The notes under the pieces are model-generated. The model searched no databases. It saw nothing but the letters and a program-made list of their open reading frames with translations, and had not been told where the DNA came from. A DNA stretch of 64,000 bases from Vanilla planifolia (taxonomy: Eukaryota; Streptophyta; Magnoliopsida; Asparagales; Orchidaceae), in NCBI GenBank assembly GCA_023846275.1, contig JAIUJO010000184.1:1-64000 (forward strand), written 5' to 3'. Position numbers and translations under genes: made by a program. Positions 22,278 through 36,439 of this stretch are shown piece after piece; positions within the stretch are counted from its first letter, which is position 1, and every line of letters starts with the position of its first letter.

Positions 22278-24090
22278 TGTCACCTTTGTGTTTGATAAGT
22301 AAAGCTACAAATATTTCATATTTTATTCTAATAGGCTTGTTTAGTGTGGATTAGGACTTGTTTTAATGAACAAACCTAACATCTTTTAAGAAGGTGAATT
22401 AATGGTCTCCAAAATACCTTGAGGTATTTAGGAAGCTTCATGGATTAAACACATACACATCAAATTTGAAAGCTTTATTTTTTTGTTATAAGATAGAATA
22501 TTAACTTGTTGATTATAAGCTACTTCTTAATTAATCTCGCTTTCACATCCTATTTTATGCATTTAACTTGTTCATCCTTTCCTCAATTTAAAAAACTCAT
22601 AGGATTTTTTTATCATCTTTTTTAATTTAATCCAAGTAATCTATATTTGCCAACTTTCATGTTAATTGCTAAACATTTAGTAAACTAAAAAATTAATTAT
22701 TTTTAAATTTTCATAACTAAAAAAAACATTAGGCCATAGCCTAAGCTAACCAAGTGCAAAGCACTTTTGTTGACCAAGACCAACTTAGCTTGGTAGCATC
22801 GGATTAAGAGACTAGGCTAAAACAACCCAAGAAATTATTTAGGGTTCAACCTAAACTAGAGTGGGGTACGATAGAGAATTGAATGTTAACAAACTTGAAT
22901 TTTGCATGTGAATGGGGGTCTTTTTGGACCCATCACCAAGAAATGACTAATAAGCATATAAGTGTCCTAGATGATGAAATCTTAAGGACAAAATGGGGAG
23001 CCAACCTCAACTTGTTTAGCATTATGCACCCTTGATGGGTATTATAAAGAGAAAAATATTTTTCTTTTCAATAGTATGGGACTAACATTTCTTTAACAAC
23101 TCAATGCTAAAAGTGTGCTCTATTTTTCACCATTTTACCTTTTATTGAACGATAAATGTTTTCTGTACTATAAGCACATGATCCAAGCTCAAACTTAAAT
23201 GGCTTGGTCATGTTCGACTTCATTGAAAATGTTTTATTATTTTACCTTATTGAAATAGTCTATCATTGAGTCAAACGACTTATCTTTGTCCATGTTTGAA
23301 TCCTTCAAATAAGATATTTCCCAACTTTTCTATTGATGAATCAAAGGATTCAGATCTCATACGATTGGATCAATTGGCTAAGATCTAATCCACCTTGGTC
23401 TAACCTTCCAAAACTCATCCACCTTTATAGTTTTTGATCTGATGATTTAGAACCTCTCAGATCAAAGCCAATGGAACCAGCCATTAAGTTAAAGCTACAA
23501 AGATTATGTTGGTTCAAGAGTACATAAGAAAAGCATTGTAGGTATTTAATCATTTTTTTTATACAACTTAAACTCATGAGAACATTGAACTATTATTGCT
23601 TGCAACCAATGAACCATAATATATAGCATTAGGAGCATTTTTCAAAAACATTTTTGGGTTAAAAAGGATGCTAAAAAATATGGGATTACATTTGGAAAAA
23701 AATACCCATAAAATATGACAATATGTGTGTCATTTTCCTAACTCAAAGCCTTATCAAGTATTCTAAGGACAAATAAAGTAATCCCTAATCTCATACATAA
23801 TGAAATGTGGTAGACATTTAATTTATTGTTAACAACATGCAACGAGTTGGCATCTTAATGAAGCTGCTTAGGAAAGATTTATTCCATAGGATTAGAAGAT
23901 TTTTTACGATGAAAAAGGTAGGAGACATTAATCTTGGTTTTAAGTTTAGTTCCATGAGTAAAGGGGAACACATCCGTGTGCTTTTATTACTTGCAAACAT
24001 AGCTTCACTTCATAATATTTAGGAAATGCTTTCCTACACTACATTCAACTACTTTATGATAAACTTTGAATGTAACTTATCATAAAAAAA
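22278..24090 (+). repeat. 3' LTR of the ancient copia element (approximate end)
   Basis: Starts TGTCACCTTTGTGTTTGATAAG. Aligns with the 5' LTR and with the young solo LTR, including 'ggggagccaacct' at about 22,996 and the 'taggagacattaatcttggttttaagt' region near 23,920, which corresponds to the 'ggacgtagactcggtttttagtc' region at 8,813 of the solo LTR. The short opposite-strand frames near 23,818-24,022 fall inside this LTR and are not genes. Confidence 0.75.
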
Positions 24091-27000
24091 ATAAGAAGTT
24101 ATTGGTCTAATGAGTAATAATCTAAAATATTTTGATAATAATAACCTATTCAATTAGCATACTCATCGACCATCAAGCTTTGCTTCTATGCATGATGGTG
24201 AACAACACTAGAAGGAGATTAATGTTGGAAGACATCTCAATTGATTAAATATGTGGGTATAACCATTTGTGAAATAACAATGGAAAAGAAAATTGTGTGA
24301 TCAAGAAACTAAGGGTTCTTTTTGAGTAAGACATTTTTCCTATCTTGTAAATTAAAGAAACTTGTGGGTCAACTACACTATGCATGACTTTTCAAATTTG
24401 AAATGAAGACTTTTGCATTACTAAATGAACCACATGATCATATTTTATACAATAATATTAGCAAGTGGAGAAAAGAGACAATTTTAAGACTAAACTATTT
24501 CATCTAAGCCAACAAGCAAATGTAGTAAAATTGGACGGAATAGTTACTAACAAAGATTAAAGCAATATGATCAATCTATTCAATTAGGGGAAAACCATTC
24601 CATAAAAAAGGTATAAGGAAAACTCAAACAAATCAATTGATATAGTTAACATACACCTTATAGTAAAATCATTCAAATAAAAATTAAACTTTTGAAAATG
24701 ATGTACATGAACATCATAGAATGTGCAATTATAATGAATATTATGAATTTTGTATTGGTGATATTCTCACCATAATTAAGTCAAACAAAAAAATATAATA
24801 CAATATACAAATATTAGTTTAGACCATTGAATTATCTTATTCATGTAGACTTAAGTAAAATAAAAAACATTTTATGGTACAATAATATTTTATTCGATTC
24901 TATGATCAACTCACTTTTACTTACCATATTCATAGAATTCATATGGTATACTAAAGTTCTTTCATACCAACTGGATTGACTATAAATGGATATCAAACCA
25001 TATGATTATTATGTTGAATTATACAATCAGACCAAATAAAAGTTTTGATTTTATGAAATTTTCTTATCACATTATTCTAACTTGAGAAATTTTATTAACA
25101 AATCAAGAATTCATATATACTTTTTGAAAATAAGTAGCATTGAGCTTGAATGTTGCAAAAAGTTTGACAAAGAAATTTTTAAGTCCAGTGTTGTCAATTT
25201 TTTTGCCTAATTGAACCTATTTTCTTAACATATTCATAGCGAAGAATATTCATTGACATAATTTCCTATATATTTGTGGTGTTATAATAGTTTAGTTTAG
25301 ATGAAAGATAATATTTTTCTAGTATTATAAACAATTTTTATTCTTATTTTTCTTATATAGTTTTGCAAACTTTAAACAAATTATTTTATTAATTCATTTA
25401 TATTCCTTGAATAATTTATATTTTTAATTAGTTAATCATTAATAAGTCTTAAAAAATCTAGATTTATAGATATTTCATGATTTATTTTGTAAACTATTTG
25501 TTCCAATTTTAATTGAGACACTCTCTATTATTAAAATAATAAAAGAGTTATTAATTACAAGCCTAGAAAAATTTTAATATTTTTTCATTGAAAAATTTTT
25601 AATCTTTTTAAAATACATTTTAAATACATAAGAATATTTTATTAATTGATATCATAGAGGGGGTTTACTATCAATATGTTGCACATATATTAGAGGTTAT
25701 TACCAAATTATTGTTTTCATTTTTTTATATTTGCAATTAGGTACATATTATTTTGGCGTACGTATTACATTGAATATTTTGAATATCTTATTGTGATAAT
25801 AATTTTATAATTTGTAAATCTTACATCCATTTCTAACTGACATTAATCTTATTCTATGTGATAATTATCTTTTTATAGTATACGTTTTTGGTTATTGATT
25901 TTCTTTATCTTATTTTACTAATTTTTATATCACATTATTTTTAAAATGTTTATGAAGCTTATATTTTTGAAAATGTTTTTTGTTGACGTATAGTATAAAT
26001 ACAATAAAAAATTCAAATAAGTCATTAAATCATTTACATTATGATTTTCTATATTTTGTTATAATTATTAGTCATTGTTCGATATTTGTCTTTTTATGTG
26101 CTAATGACATATTTCAATAATAAAAAATTTTTGTTTCTACTTAATAATTTATTGTTATAAATATTTAATTGAGCTAAAATTATTATTACATTTAGTTAAA
26201 ATTTTTGCAATATGAACTAGGAATTCAAATGCTTAATTGGGTTAGTAATTGTAATTATTTTTTAAAAGTTTTTCTAGATATACCCTTTCATATTGTGTCA
26301 CTAAATGAATTATTTTAAAATGTAATGCATGTTCTATTGATTTTTTTAAAAATACTTTATTAGTTTAATAATTAAGATTTTAAATTTTGTACATTAATTT
26401 AAATTTTTTATTTACAAAAATATATTGAAATTATATTTTATCTTTTTTGATTTTTATTTGAAATATTCCATGATTTTTGTCTCATTTTTTTATATTTTAT
26501 CATAAGAATTTTATGCAATAATTATTGGTATAATATTATTGAGTTATTTCTTAATAATTGATAAAGATAATGAGTACTCTTTATTTATAAGAAAATTAGT
26601 AATACTTATATTTTTGGTATATCATTTTGAATTATTTTCATATATTTTAAATTTTTAATTATCATGACAACATCTTATATTTTTTGAATTTGTTTTATCA
26701 CATTGTCGAATTAAAAAAATAAAATAATTAATATGCTCAATAATCTTTTTATGCCACCTTTATCCAAACCAAAATTTATTAAATATCGATGTGAAAAGGC
26801 ATTTCAAGAATGTCTTAAGTCTTCTTTAAGCTTCATTACATACGAGTTGGTTGCACCTATTTGTTACATATTTACACTAATTTTTTAGTTGTTATGCTCT
26901 TTTTTTAACAATTTTATTATAATTTTTTTAATTCTCAATTTTTGTTCACCTTTCTTAGAATATATTTGATAGCTAAGTTACAAATTGTTTCTAATATATT

Positions 27001-29300
27001 TATGTATTGTTAAGCTTATTATCTTTTAATTTCAATAACAAGATTTTTTTAATATGCTATTGTGCAATTTTATGATATATCATGTAAATATATTGAATAT
27101 TTTAAATAAATTTATATAATTATGATGTCTCTTTTTTTGTATTTTTTATTTCAAATTATCCTAGTTTATTTTGCCAATTACTCCTTAAATTACAAATATA
27201 TTTAAATATTTTTAATATTAATAGCTTATTTATTATACTATAGCAATAGGAAAACTTTTTGTTGAAATATTATTATTATTATGGCTCATCTCGTTTATAT
27301 ATAAAATAATCTTATTTTTAAATTTTTTCATACAATGCAAATTCTTTCAATATTATGTTCTTCCAATAATTGACATACTTTTAACTTCTATTATATTTTT
27401 GTTTTAACTAACTCTATTTCAAAAAGCTTTGAATTATTTATTTTATGTTATGGCAATTGTGTTCACATATTTAATTTTTCAAATTGTTTTGCATAGATCA
27501 AACAATCTAAATATTTTAGATCATTAATTTTTTTTATTTCTATATTGAATATCAAAACTTGGGTATTAAATAGTTTTTCATTTGACAAATTATGTAAATC
27601 ATTTCAAAAATTAATTTTTTAAAAAATTATCTATTTTTTTTAATTCTTTTCTTTGAAATATATTTTTTAATATTACATTTCCTTATAGTATTTTTAATGT
27701 TTATGATATATCTTTCTATATGTTTTTATATTTTGACAAGCTTTTGAAATTGTATTTTTAAATAACTAGTTTCGAGGTGGCAAATCACTTTAACATCAAT
27801 GACTTTCTTATTCATGAAATATTATTTATGACACATGCACTAATAGAAAATCCTTATGATGACTACTAATGTTTTAATATTTGACATTTAGTTTCACAAC
27901 ATATATAATATGTTAATAAATTTTACACTTTTATTTATTTTTATATCTTCGAAATTACTAAAAACTAATTTAAATATTAATGATATAAAGCTATATTTTA
28001 GTATATTATTTTGTTGACATAACGTTAATGTTGTTTTGAACGTAGAAATTATATGCTAGGAAATTTTTTTATTCTTTTCATATAATAAAAAAGAAATTAA
28101 ACTGTAATTAATTGTATAATTTTTGCGACATTTTATTGACGTTATTTTAAATACTTTTTAGCAACTTCTTTTAACCATTTTGCCTAAAGCTTCATAAAAT
28201 TTAATTTTTTATTCTATTTTTGCAATTATTTTGTTTTATTTTATTTATGTTGCTTTGTTCTTTATTGAATTATTGTTGTAACTATCTGGTATATTGAACT
28301 TAAAGATTAAACTTTAAAATATTAATTTGTTTTAAAAACCATATACCTTGTAATTTTTTCAAAATATTTACATTAATAAGTTTGAAACTATTACATCACT
28401 AGGGAGATTTGTGTTCATTTTTACTCAATTGGCAGTAATTATCTAAGTCATTTTTAATGGTTTTGTTATTTTGTAATTCTTTTGATTTTTTATATTGAAA
28501 AATTTGTCTTTATTTAATTACTTAAATATTTCATTAATAAATTATGCATGTTGTTTTAAAATTGTGGTACACTTATTTCATGAGAATTTAACATTTTCTT
28601 ATCTTATAACATTTTTGTTTAACTAATATTCACTTGTTAAATATATTATGATATTTAATTTATAACATTCTTGCATTTGTTGTATTTCCATATCTATTTT
28701 ATAATTTTTTTCCAATTAGGCATGTCTATGAATGTGGCAACATAAATTGATTTATTAAGCAAAGAAAAAAAACAATTATTGTTACATTGAAAGATCCAAC
28801 TAATCAACATTGTCAAGGAAATGTCAAAAAATAGTTTACATAAAACTAAGAAAAGAAATTTTTTTGTGAAAATTATGAAAATAAAAATATTAAAAACTAA
28901 AAATTTATCTAATTTATTAAACCTATATAGCATTCAAATTCTATGACACATAAGAAAATAATTTACATAGCATTACAAATAAAAGAAAAAAGCAAAATTA
29001 AACAAGAAAAAATTAACAAAAAATAAACTGAAAAAAACACATAATATTACAATTAGATTCACATCACAATATTAATAAAATGTGACAAGAAAACAAATTT
29101 TACCAAACAAAAGTGAAAGCAAAGTTTCTTTGATGTCGAAAAATTAAATTAACAAACACTACAAAATATCTAAATGTCATCAAAATATCGTGCATAGTTT
29201 GTCATTATGTATTACACATATATTAAAAAAAATAAAAAGTTACAAATGAAAAATTAAAAAATAATAAAACTATAATTTATTGATAAGAATTTAATGTCAT
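24091..29300. other. Very AT-rich DNA without a recognised gene
   Basis: T-rich on the plus strand to about 28,690, then A-rich to about 29,300. No domain, RNA gene or clear element end was recognised. The minus-strand frame at 28,694-28,933 encodes a Phe/Leu/Ile-rich peptide of the kind random AT-rich DNA produces. Confidence 0.6.
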
Positions 29301-31870
29301 ATAAAACAAAGATTTAGTAACCTAACCCACATCTTTATTCATCATGTTTTATATAATATGTCATTATTTTACATGTTTGGGGTTTCTGGATAAAAGTGAT
29401 AACCCCAAATACAACATAAATTGGCTTTGCTTCATTTTTGAATAGCTAGAAATCATTTTCATTCATTTCTTTGACCTTCCATTATTAAGCTTTAAATAAT
29501 ATTTGGCATAATTTACTTTTTTTACTCATCTAATAAATTTATTATATATTGCCTTATAAGCTATTCAATGTTTCTTCTAATTGTTTAGAAGGACATGTAA
29601 AATAAAAGTTGTTGATGTCATCATCCAAAATGGTTAGAAATTCATTCTGATTATGGAAATGGGTAAGCTTTGTGTGTGTGATTGTAATATAAAGAGACAA
29701 AAATTCTTGTTACACTCTTCCTAATTTTTGTGTGTCTGATGTGCATATCCATATCATTGAAAATGTATGTTTGTATTGAAAGATGCCAATCATATTAGTA
29801 TAATGTAAATAAAGATTGGGTTTGTTTAGTATAAGACTTGTGATGCTTTCTTATGCTCATATTTGAATATTCTTTCTTTCTATTCTACTCACTAAATAAA
29901 TTTTTGCAATACAATTACATCATAAGATAAAGAGTATTAGTGATGACCAAGAATAAATGGATGATACTATAATCAACAACGATCATAATAGTCCATTGTT
30001 TGCAATTCTTTGTGAACCATCGAACTTGTATGAGCTTTCACATATTGTATGTTATGATGATGGCCAAGTTTTCCCTATGTAATGTTATGATTTAAATAGT
30101 GTTAAATCATAATAACAATATATTTTGATAGTATTTACATTGTTTTAAACTTTCTTTATCCAATAGTTATTAAAGTTGAATTAAGGATATCATGCACTAT
30201 GATTAATATTGCTCACCACCCACTATTATTCAACTATTTTTATGTTATGATTTTTTATGCTCATGAATAGTAACTCTTAAATGTAAAAGTACGAATCTTA
30301 TGAAAATATTATTTGTATTACACAAAAAAGGTAGAAACCTTGAATATCTTAATTCTAACACCATGTAATATGAGAATTACTCCATATTTTAAATGTCATG
30401 TGTTCTATGATGACAAAATATAGGAAAGTTTCCTCCATATTAATAATAGTTTTGTATTTATCTATAATTGATGCTCCATCCCTATATGAGTTGAATTTTT
30501 TATTGTTGTTTTCTTAGCAAGAGTATCGACACATTATTATTTTCTTGGTATAATAAGTTTCACTTTATGTTTCGCAAACTAGTTTCCACACTTGCATCAT
30601 TCCATTTGCTAACTCTTATTCTACATTTTCTCTATCTTGGAATAGATTCAATAGCACACTACAATCCACTAAAATGTATAAATTGTTAAATTCAAATTTG
30701 TTGAATAATTGAAGACTCCTAGTTATGGCTAATACCATAAATTTAGATGTTATTTGATTTATTTAAATAATAAAAAAATCTAAACTCATTTCCTCTAAAT
30801 TGTTCCAAAATATTTGAACTACAATAACACTACAACTCACAAATAACGTCTCACCAATGATGTATAACGACATCAAGATCTTTGGTTAAGGGAACCACCA
30901 AATCACTTCCACTGTTGTTTCTTAAGTTCTTGCCAATTAATATATGATTCCCAAAATGATTTGCTTGACATCTTCCTACAAAGTTTGAATGATTAGAAAA
31001 AGGCATATTATGAAGCAACAATTCTCTTTAATATTACATATAACATCATGCAACAATTTGAATTAATTGCCCAACGTTCTTAGTTATGTTAGCTTTTTGA
31101 ATATTCTATGATATTAAAGTGGACAGTGTGATTATGCCCTCTCTATTACAAATTTCATATTACCTTACTTGTCTCAAGATGTAATTCATTTCATGATTTT
31201 ATAGGGATCAGGTCGCATAACGTGAAAATTATTTTCAAAAGTAGCCCATGCTTATTTAGCTTCCTTATAATAAAAAGCACATTAGTAATTGAATCTTCAT
31301 TTCGACATTGTTGCCACATTCAAGAAAGTTGAAGGTTTAGGTTCATTAGGTTATTTGGTAATGGCATAAATTATTGAATATCATCCATGCTAACATTAAC
31401 GACTTTAAAGGGCATTTGGTGCTTCATAAGTGTCATCTACATTTTAGACATAGCTTTTTTGATCTCAAATAAGCCCAGGTAGAATGACAACTAAACTACA
31501 CATCACAAGAGACAATATATAAAACATTCATTGAGTTAGACCAATTTGAATCATTTTTAATTAAACATTTCATCCTTGCATGTTAGCCCATGTGTTGGAT
31601 TTCATTTTTGATGCATCTAAGGATTAGTGTTTTATTGACATGTAGCTAGACAGCAAACTATTGTTATTGATTATCTTCCAACTATGTTTTACATAAAAAG
31701 TTCATAATTTTCTTGATTTTTTAAACACCTAGGCTATTTTGTTCTAACTAGAAGCTAATTTTATTCCAAGAAGTCTAGTGATGCTTAAGATTTTCTTGAA
31801 AAATCCCTACAAACATTACTTTTCTAATTTTTTTATAAAACTATGCTGGGAATTTAGTTATCATTATGAT
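29300..31870 (-). mobile_element. Decayed LINE-bearing dispersed repeat, copy A
   Basis: About 2.5 kb that aligns co-linearly with 48,750-51,245, for example 'tatttggcataattyact' at 29,500 versus 48,862 and 'ttgctaact' near 30,610 versus 49,974. The reverse strand gives LINE-like pieces. One is an endonuclease-like 'VVDYSII' where 'GDFNEI' is expected, at about 30,000. Another is a linker-like block (EFLTILDDDI, then TCPSKQLEETLNSL) at about 29,640-29,540 that resembles the segment joining endonuclease and RT in plant L1 elements. All frames are broken. Homology between the copies is clear; the LINE assignment is moderate. Confidence 0.6.
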
Positions 31871-32199
31871 GTATAATGGAATTGATAGATAACTTTTTTT
31901 TTCCACCGAAGGAAATTTACTTTTACTTTTTGCCATTAAATTTTGGAAGTAAGCTACTTTCTTTTGACCTATGTATAGTGTGTAGCACAAATAATCTAAA
32001 GGAAGATTTATTTAATGCAATCTTGGCCCTTACAAATTTTATTTATCTAGCATATATTAAATTTTTTATACATGTCCTCACTTTTTATTTTTATAACAAT
32101 TTTGCAGAGTGTTTGGAAAGCTATAGAAATTTACTAAGACTAATAATAGTTTTTGGATGTCCTCTGGTATACTAATTATATTTTTGCATAAGCTTGAAA

Positions 32200-33160
32200 A
32201 GTGATAGATATAGATGATCTATTTTGCCCATACAATATCATTCTTTTTTAAGCAAAAACATTATTAGTTCTTCCTTTGAAGAACTCCATGAATGAGATGA
32301 AAAGAAAGGAAGATGGAGGATTACTCTGGTTAATACTGATTGAAGGTTGAAAAACATTACCTGGTGATCTACTAATGATAATTGATATGCATGTATTACA
32401 AAGCTAATTGGTTAGCACCTTCAAAAGATTCTTGTTAACATTGTACTTTGACAGTGTCATATAAATAAATTTCCATGAAATGTTATTCACATTCCTCAAA
32501 TTCATTTAGATGAAAAAATTGCTACTTTATTTTTATGGTTAAGAGAATATACTAATTACTGAACCAATAATAAGTTGTATACAAGATATTTGCATCTATA
32601 AAATTTGTTTTCTTTAGAAAAATCAGCCTATTCAAAACTTGTTATAGTTAATCAACAATGAGCATTGTGAATATTACTTTCAAGATTTTTGAAGAATATT
32701 TACTCTTAAAAATCAACAAAGATTATAGGTTATGAGATTTAGGATTATATATAATGTTTAGACCTAAAATCCTACAAAGAATTGGAGATGCTATAAACAT
32801 TCTTTAGTTACATTCAACACGACATGTGAAATTAAATCCAAATAATAGGTTAAGGAGTTTCCATTAAGACCATCTAGGCTTACAGTGCTAGCCAAATTCA
32901 TATTAAAAGTTATCTCTTTATTTCCTTCTTGATGATTTCTTGCACTATTCTATTTTTTGTTTGCTTTATTCAATTAGGAAAGGATGTAATGAAAGATATT
33001 TTCACCTTTAATTACTTAATAAGACTTAAAAAGATTTTGAAAGTGATTGATTACAACTATAATTATTTTGGCCTCTTTGTTTTTTTCTTCACTTCATCAC
33101 TATTGTACAAAACAATGTTGTATTTCTTTCTCCTTCTGTTAGCCATCTAATTCCTTCATT
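32200..33160 (-). pseudogene. L1-type LINE reverse transcriptase remnant
   Basis: Read on the reverse strand from about 33,070 downward the frame gives 'NHFQNLFKS'. Near 32,920-32,860 it gives 'EITFNMNLASTV' and 'LDGLNGNSL', aligning with the LINE RT entry 'EEIKNAVFSMNxxSAPGPDGxxGxFF'. Further pieces resemble 'SKIL.VI..RL' and the 'SPFLFILMEEVL' block (here 'LSFHLIHGVL' near 32,280). L1 RT copies element RNA into DNA at the target nick; this copy has many stops and no readable catalytic YADD. The plus-strand frame at 31,876-32,175 overlaps its downstream end and is not believed. Confidence 0.6.
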
Positions 33161-33479
33161 CTATTTCCAACAAAACTCCAATCTTTGAAAAGATTTTGGT
33201 GAATATTGATTGTTTCAATCTTTAAGGCATATTTTATGCCCATTTTATTTTAAAGATAGGGCCATCTTCCCAAATTAGTTTAAAGAAAAATTACAATTAT
33301 TCTCCATTGTTTGTAAAAATGTACATTGATTCAAAAACGTGTTATAAAATTTAAATTTTTTGGGAATTGAAGGATGGATTTTGAAGACATTTAGTAAAAG
33401 AGGCACATGTCTTGATCCAGTTCTTACAAGGTGATGCGTTATAAAAGTTGAAAGTAGTTCTGCCTATTTCTCAATAACC

Positions 33480-33550
33480 AGTGCCCTATTGCAGAAGCAA
33501 AAGAAAACACCCGACTCGCTCCGTGGGAGGGGCTGTGAGGACATCCTCCA
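33480..33550. other. Isolated GC/CpG-rich patch in AT-rich DNA
   Basis: About 70 bp containing 'cacccgactcgctccgtggg' with a following 'aggggctgtgagg', in surroundings that otherwise have almost no CpG. No tRNA cloverleaf, 5S rRNA or known promoter could be drawn. It may be a small recent insertion, for example a SINE or Helitron end, but that is not shown. Confidence 0.4.
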
Positions 33551-36439
33551 TATTCTATTACCTTTCCTTGTTCATATAAAGGAATAACTAAAAAATGACT
33601 ACTACGTAAGGTGACATAGAATTATGCAATCAACAAACTCTTACATTCGTTTTAGTTTAAGCATTGATAGTCCATTTTAATCATCTAAAGATGTGATTTC
33701 ATTAAAATACTTACCTATAATCCATGGATTTGTAGCGTTGTTGACAATGTGAAATGGCTTGCTCATAATAGGTTTTTTTTGTGACACAATGCTTTTATCT
33801 TAGTTGTAACTATAGCTAGCTTTAGAAACCTAGCCTTAATGCTTGATATTGCTATGGATGAACTATGTTTAATTAATTTCAACATTATAGTTGAAGTCCT
33901 TCCAAAGAATCTATATCTTTTTCAGTTGATTTTAATAATGATGCTAGAAATTGAGCTAAATAGCAAAACTTTACATCTCATCCTCGTAAGTTATAAGTTC
34001 CAACAAGGCAACTTATCTAACAATACATATTTTAACATAATGACTAATCACCTTGCTAAGCACTTTTTAATAGCATCCTAAATATTTCAAAATAAGTTAT
34101 TCATCAAGACCAGCATTATCTACAATTTGGATAAATGAAAGAATCCTCTAGTACGTTTTGTGCTAATTGGTATTTTTGAATGTTCTATAACATTTTCTCA
34201 TCCATCTTCCATTAATATTATGGATATGCTCCATTTTTTTTATTGTTATTAAGACTTTTGGTTGAACATCCATAATGCATTTTTTGACCAAAGAGTTAAT
34301 AACTGAAGTAAGAATTTTTGTGGCTTCAATATTTTCTTATTGTTGGTTATTTTTGTTGACATCTCCTTTGTTATTTTGTCCATTAATTGCATGACTCTAT
34401 TCCTTCATACAAACAATAAGATCATTCTAAGAATTATCTAATCCTTTTTTAATTCTTTCCTTGAGTTTGTTCATGCCCATGTTTTTGGCATCCTTTGTCA
34501 AATTTAGGTAAGTTATCATACTAGATTTTCTAACAAAAGCCATTGTTTGTAACATCTTTAGTTGAAATTCTAATTATGTTTGGATACTCTTTTTGTAACT
34601 CCATGTCAATACACACTGAAGCAATTTTAGGATGTGTGAGATTCAAAATAGCAACATCTACTTCCAAAGGAACTTGTTAGTGACGTTATTAAGTGAAGTA
34701 CTAAAACTAAGAATTTGTAAGTGCTTCATTAGGTTCCAACCCAAGCGATTGTTCTAAATTCAATTAAAAGAAAGGGTGGAAGCCATACACAAATGAGATG
34801 GACTATTACAAGTCTTACAACATCCACTCAAATTCACATCTGAATAACTTGTGTTCATGAAGAAACATGTTAAGGGATATTTACAAATTTTGCCTTAAAT
34901 TTAATAATTTCTCTTTGTGACACAACAAAGTTAGTAAATTTTTCTTAGACATCTTCCCATTTTTTCTTAACGAAATAATCAATCAATTCAAAGCTTTAGT
35001 ATAAAATTACTTAAAAATTGTTTGTTTTCATAGTAAAGATGCTTGTTTTGTAGGTCATTTAGAAAATAGACATGTGACTATATAACCTCTTAGAGTAATT
35101 CATTACTTTAGAATTTTCATGCCTCTTGTAAACGCATGAATATGTTGTTCATGCTTGTTGCTTTCCACTTTTAAATTAGCATAATATTGATTAGCTTCAT
35201 ATGTTCATTTAGTAATTAATTAATACATTTCTATAACTTATCATCATATTCAATAAGTGAGATATCATCAAGATATAAATTAGAATTTGCACCTTTGAAG
35301 GACAAACAAAGTTCAATAGTATGTGACGTTACTTTCTTCTTTTATTTCTTTTGCTTATTCTTCTCTTTTTTTTTTAATAAAATAGTGATTTGATTCAATT
35401 TATCTCCAAATAACTTTCTTAAATCTTGCATTTCATCATAACAAGAAGAAAAGTTGTGGACTTTTATCCCAATGCTATGAGACAAAGCAAAGTGTAAAAG
35501 ATTTTATCCTGTTACAATAACTGGAATAGTTATACATGACTTATGACCACTATCATCAAGAATAATTCTAGGATGGACTATGAAATTGAACAATGCATAG
35601 TTTACACTTCAAGAAAAGCTTTAAATGCATTTTCCCATAATGCGTAATATTTCCAAAGATATAAAGGAGGTCAATCCTCATTGTTAATAGATATTGGAAA
35701 CAATTCACCATAAAAAATCAAAGAGAATGATCATGTATTAACAACATCCACATTTGACACAACCCTTATTACAATAGTTCAAAGGACTACACTTTCCACA
35801 AGAGGAAAGGAATTCTGGCTTTTTGAATTATTAACATAAATGAGTTTTGCTATATAACGATTGGTTTGATCATTTGAAATCCTTCCTAAGATTTGTAAAC
35901 ATACAATTATTGAAAACATAATAATTAAAACAAATAAATAAATCAATGAATGATTTCAAATGAGTCTTCCACGAACACAAACCATTCATTAAATAATAGT
36001 CAACCAAGCCAGGCTTCCACTAAACTAGCAATGTTTGCCATATGGTGGGCATACTAGAAATCCCTAAAACTTCATCAAATAAATTACGACCATTTAGGTA
36101 GAAAATAAATTTGCATAGCCGCTAGTGAACATTTGTAAACATTCTTAGATTAGTTCAAAGCCTATCTATGAAAGTTTAATAATAAATCACAATTGGAAAG
36201 GAACTAATTCTAAGAAAGCGAAACTATTTTAAAGCTTTTATTAGTAGAGTTCAATAAAAATTTTGGAATTAGTACTACATAACATTTCTTAGTGCAACCA
36301 AATACTACCACACCCTCACTAAGTTAAGTTTATCACAATTAACTATTTTAAAACCCTTGCCAACTTCAATATCATTCAACTACATATTTAACGTTTTTTT
36401 GAAAAAGCAAAGTACATTGTTCTACATAATTACCTCATC

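Larger units (their letters stand above)
15658..24090 (+). mobile_element. Ancient SIRE/Maximus-type Ty1/copia retrotransposon, full span, heavily decayed
   Basis: Diverged direct LTRs (about 15,658-17,660 and 22,278-24,090) flank a plus-strand pol region in copia order: gag zinc knuckle, protease, integrase, reverse transcriptase, RNase H, then a polypurine tract. Frames are broken by many stops and frameshifts and by internal deletions. The internal region is only about 4.6 kb. Active-site changes (protease Asp to Asn, zinc-knuckle Cys to Tyr) fit G-to-A decay. The LTRs belong to the same family as the younger solo LTR at 4,090-8,973. SIRE/Maximus assignment rests on recalled signatures such as the 'SKLDIVRGL' type block after the integrase HHCC start, the 'YGLKQAP' block and the 'ISWS' RNase H block. 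The primer binding site could not be read. Confidence 0.85.

Noticed and set aside
23818..24022. Opposite-strand pair of ~60-codon frames
   Set aside because: They lie in the 3' LTR of the ancient copia element, corresponding to 8,800-8,880 of the young solo LTR.
28694..29300. Inverted-repeat arm or TIR element suggested by the switch from T-rich to A-rich
   Set aside because: No matching inverted sequence to the left could be found by eye; the strand-composition switch alone is not evidence.
31876..32175. 99-codon plus-strand hydrophobic frame, possible membrane protein
   Set aside because: It is AT-driven Phe/Leu/Tyr-rich sequence overlapping minus-strand LINE text, with no recognisable family.
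33480..33550. tRNA or 5S rRNA gene in the GC-rich patch
   Set aside because: No cloverleaf stems, no A/B box pair and no terminator-like T-run in the right place could be drawn.
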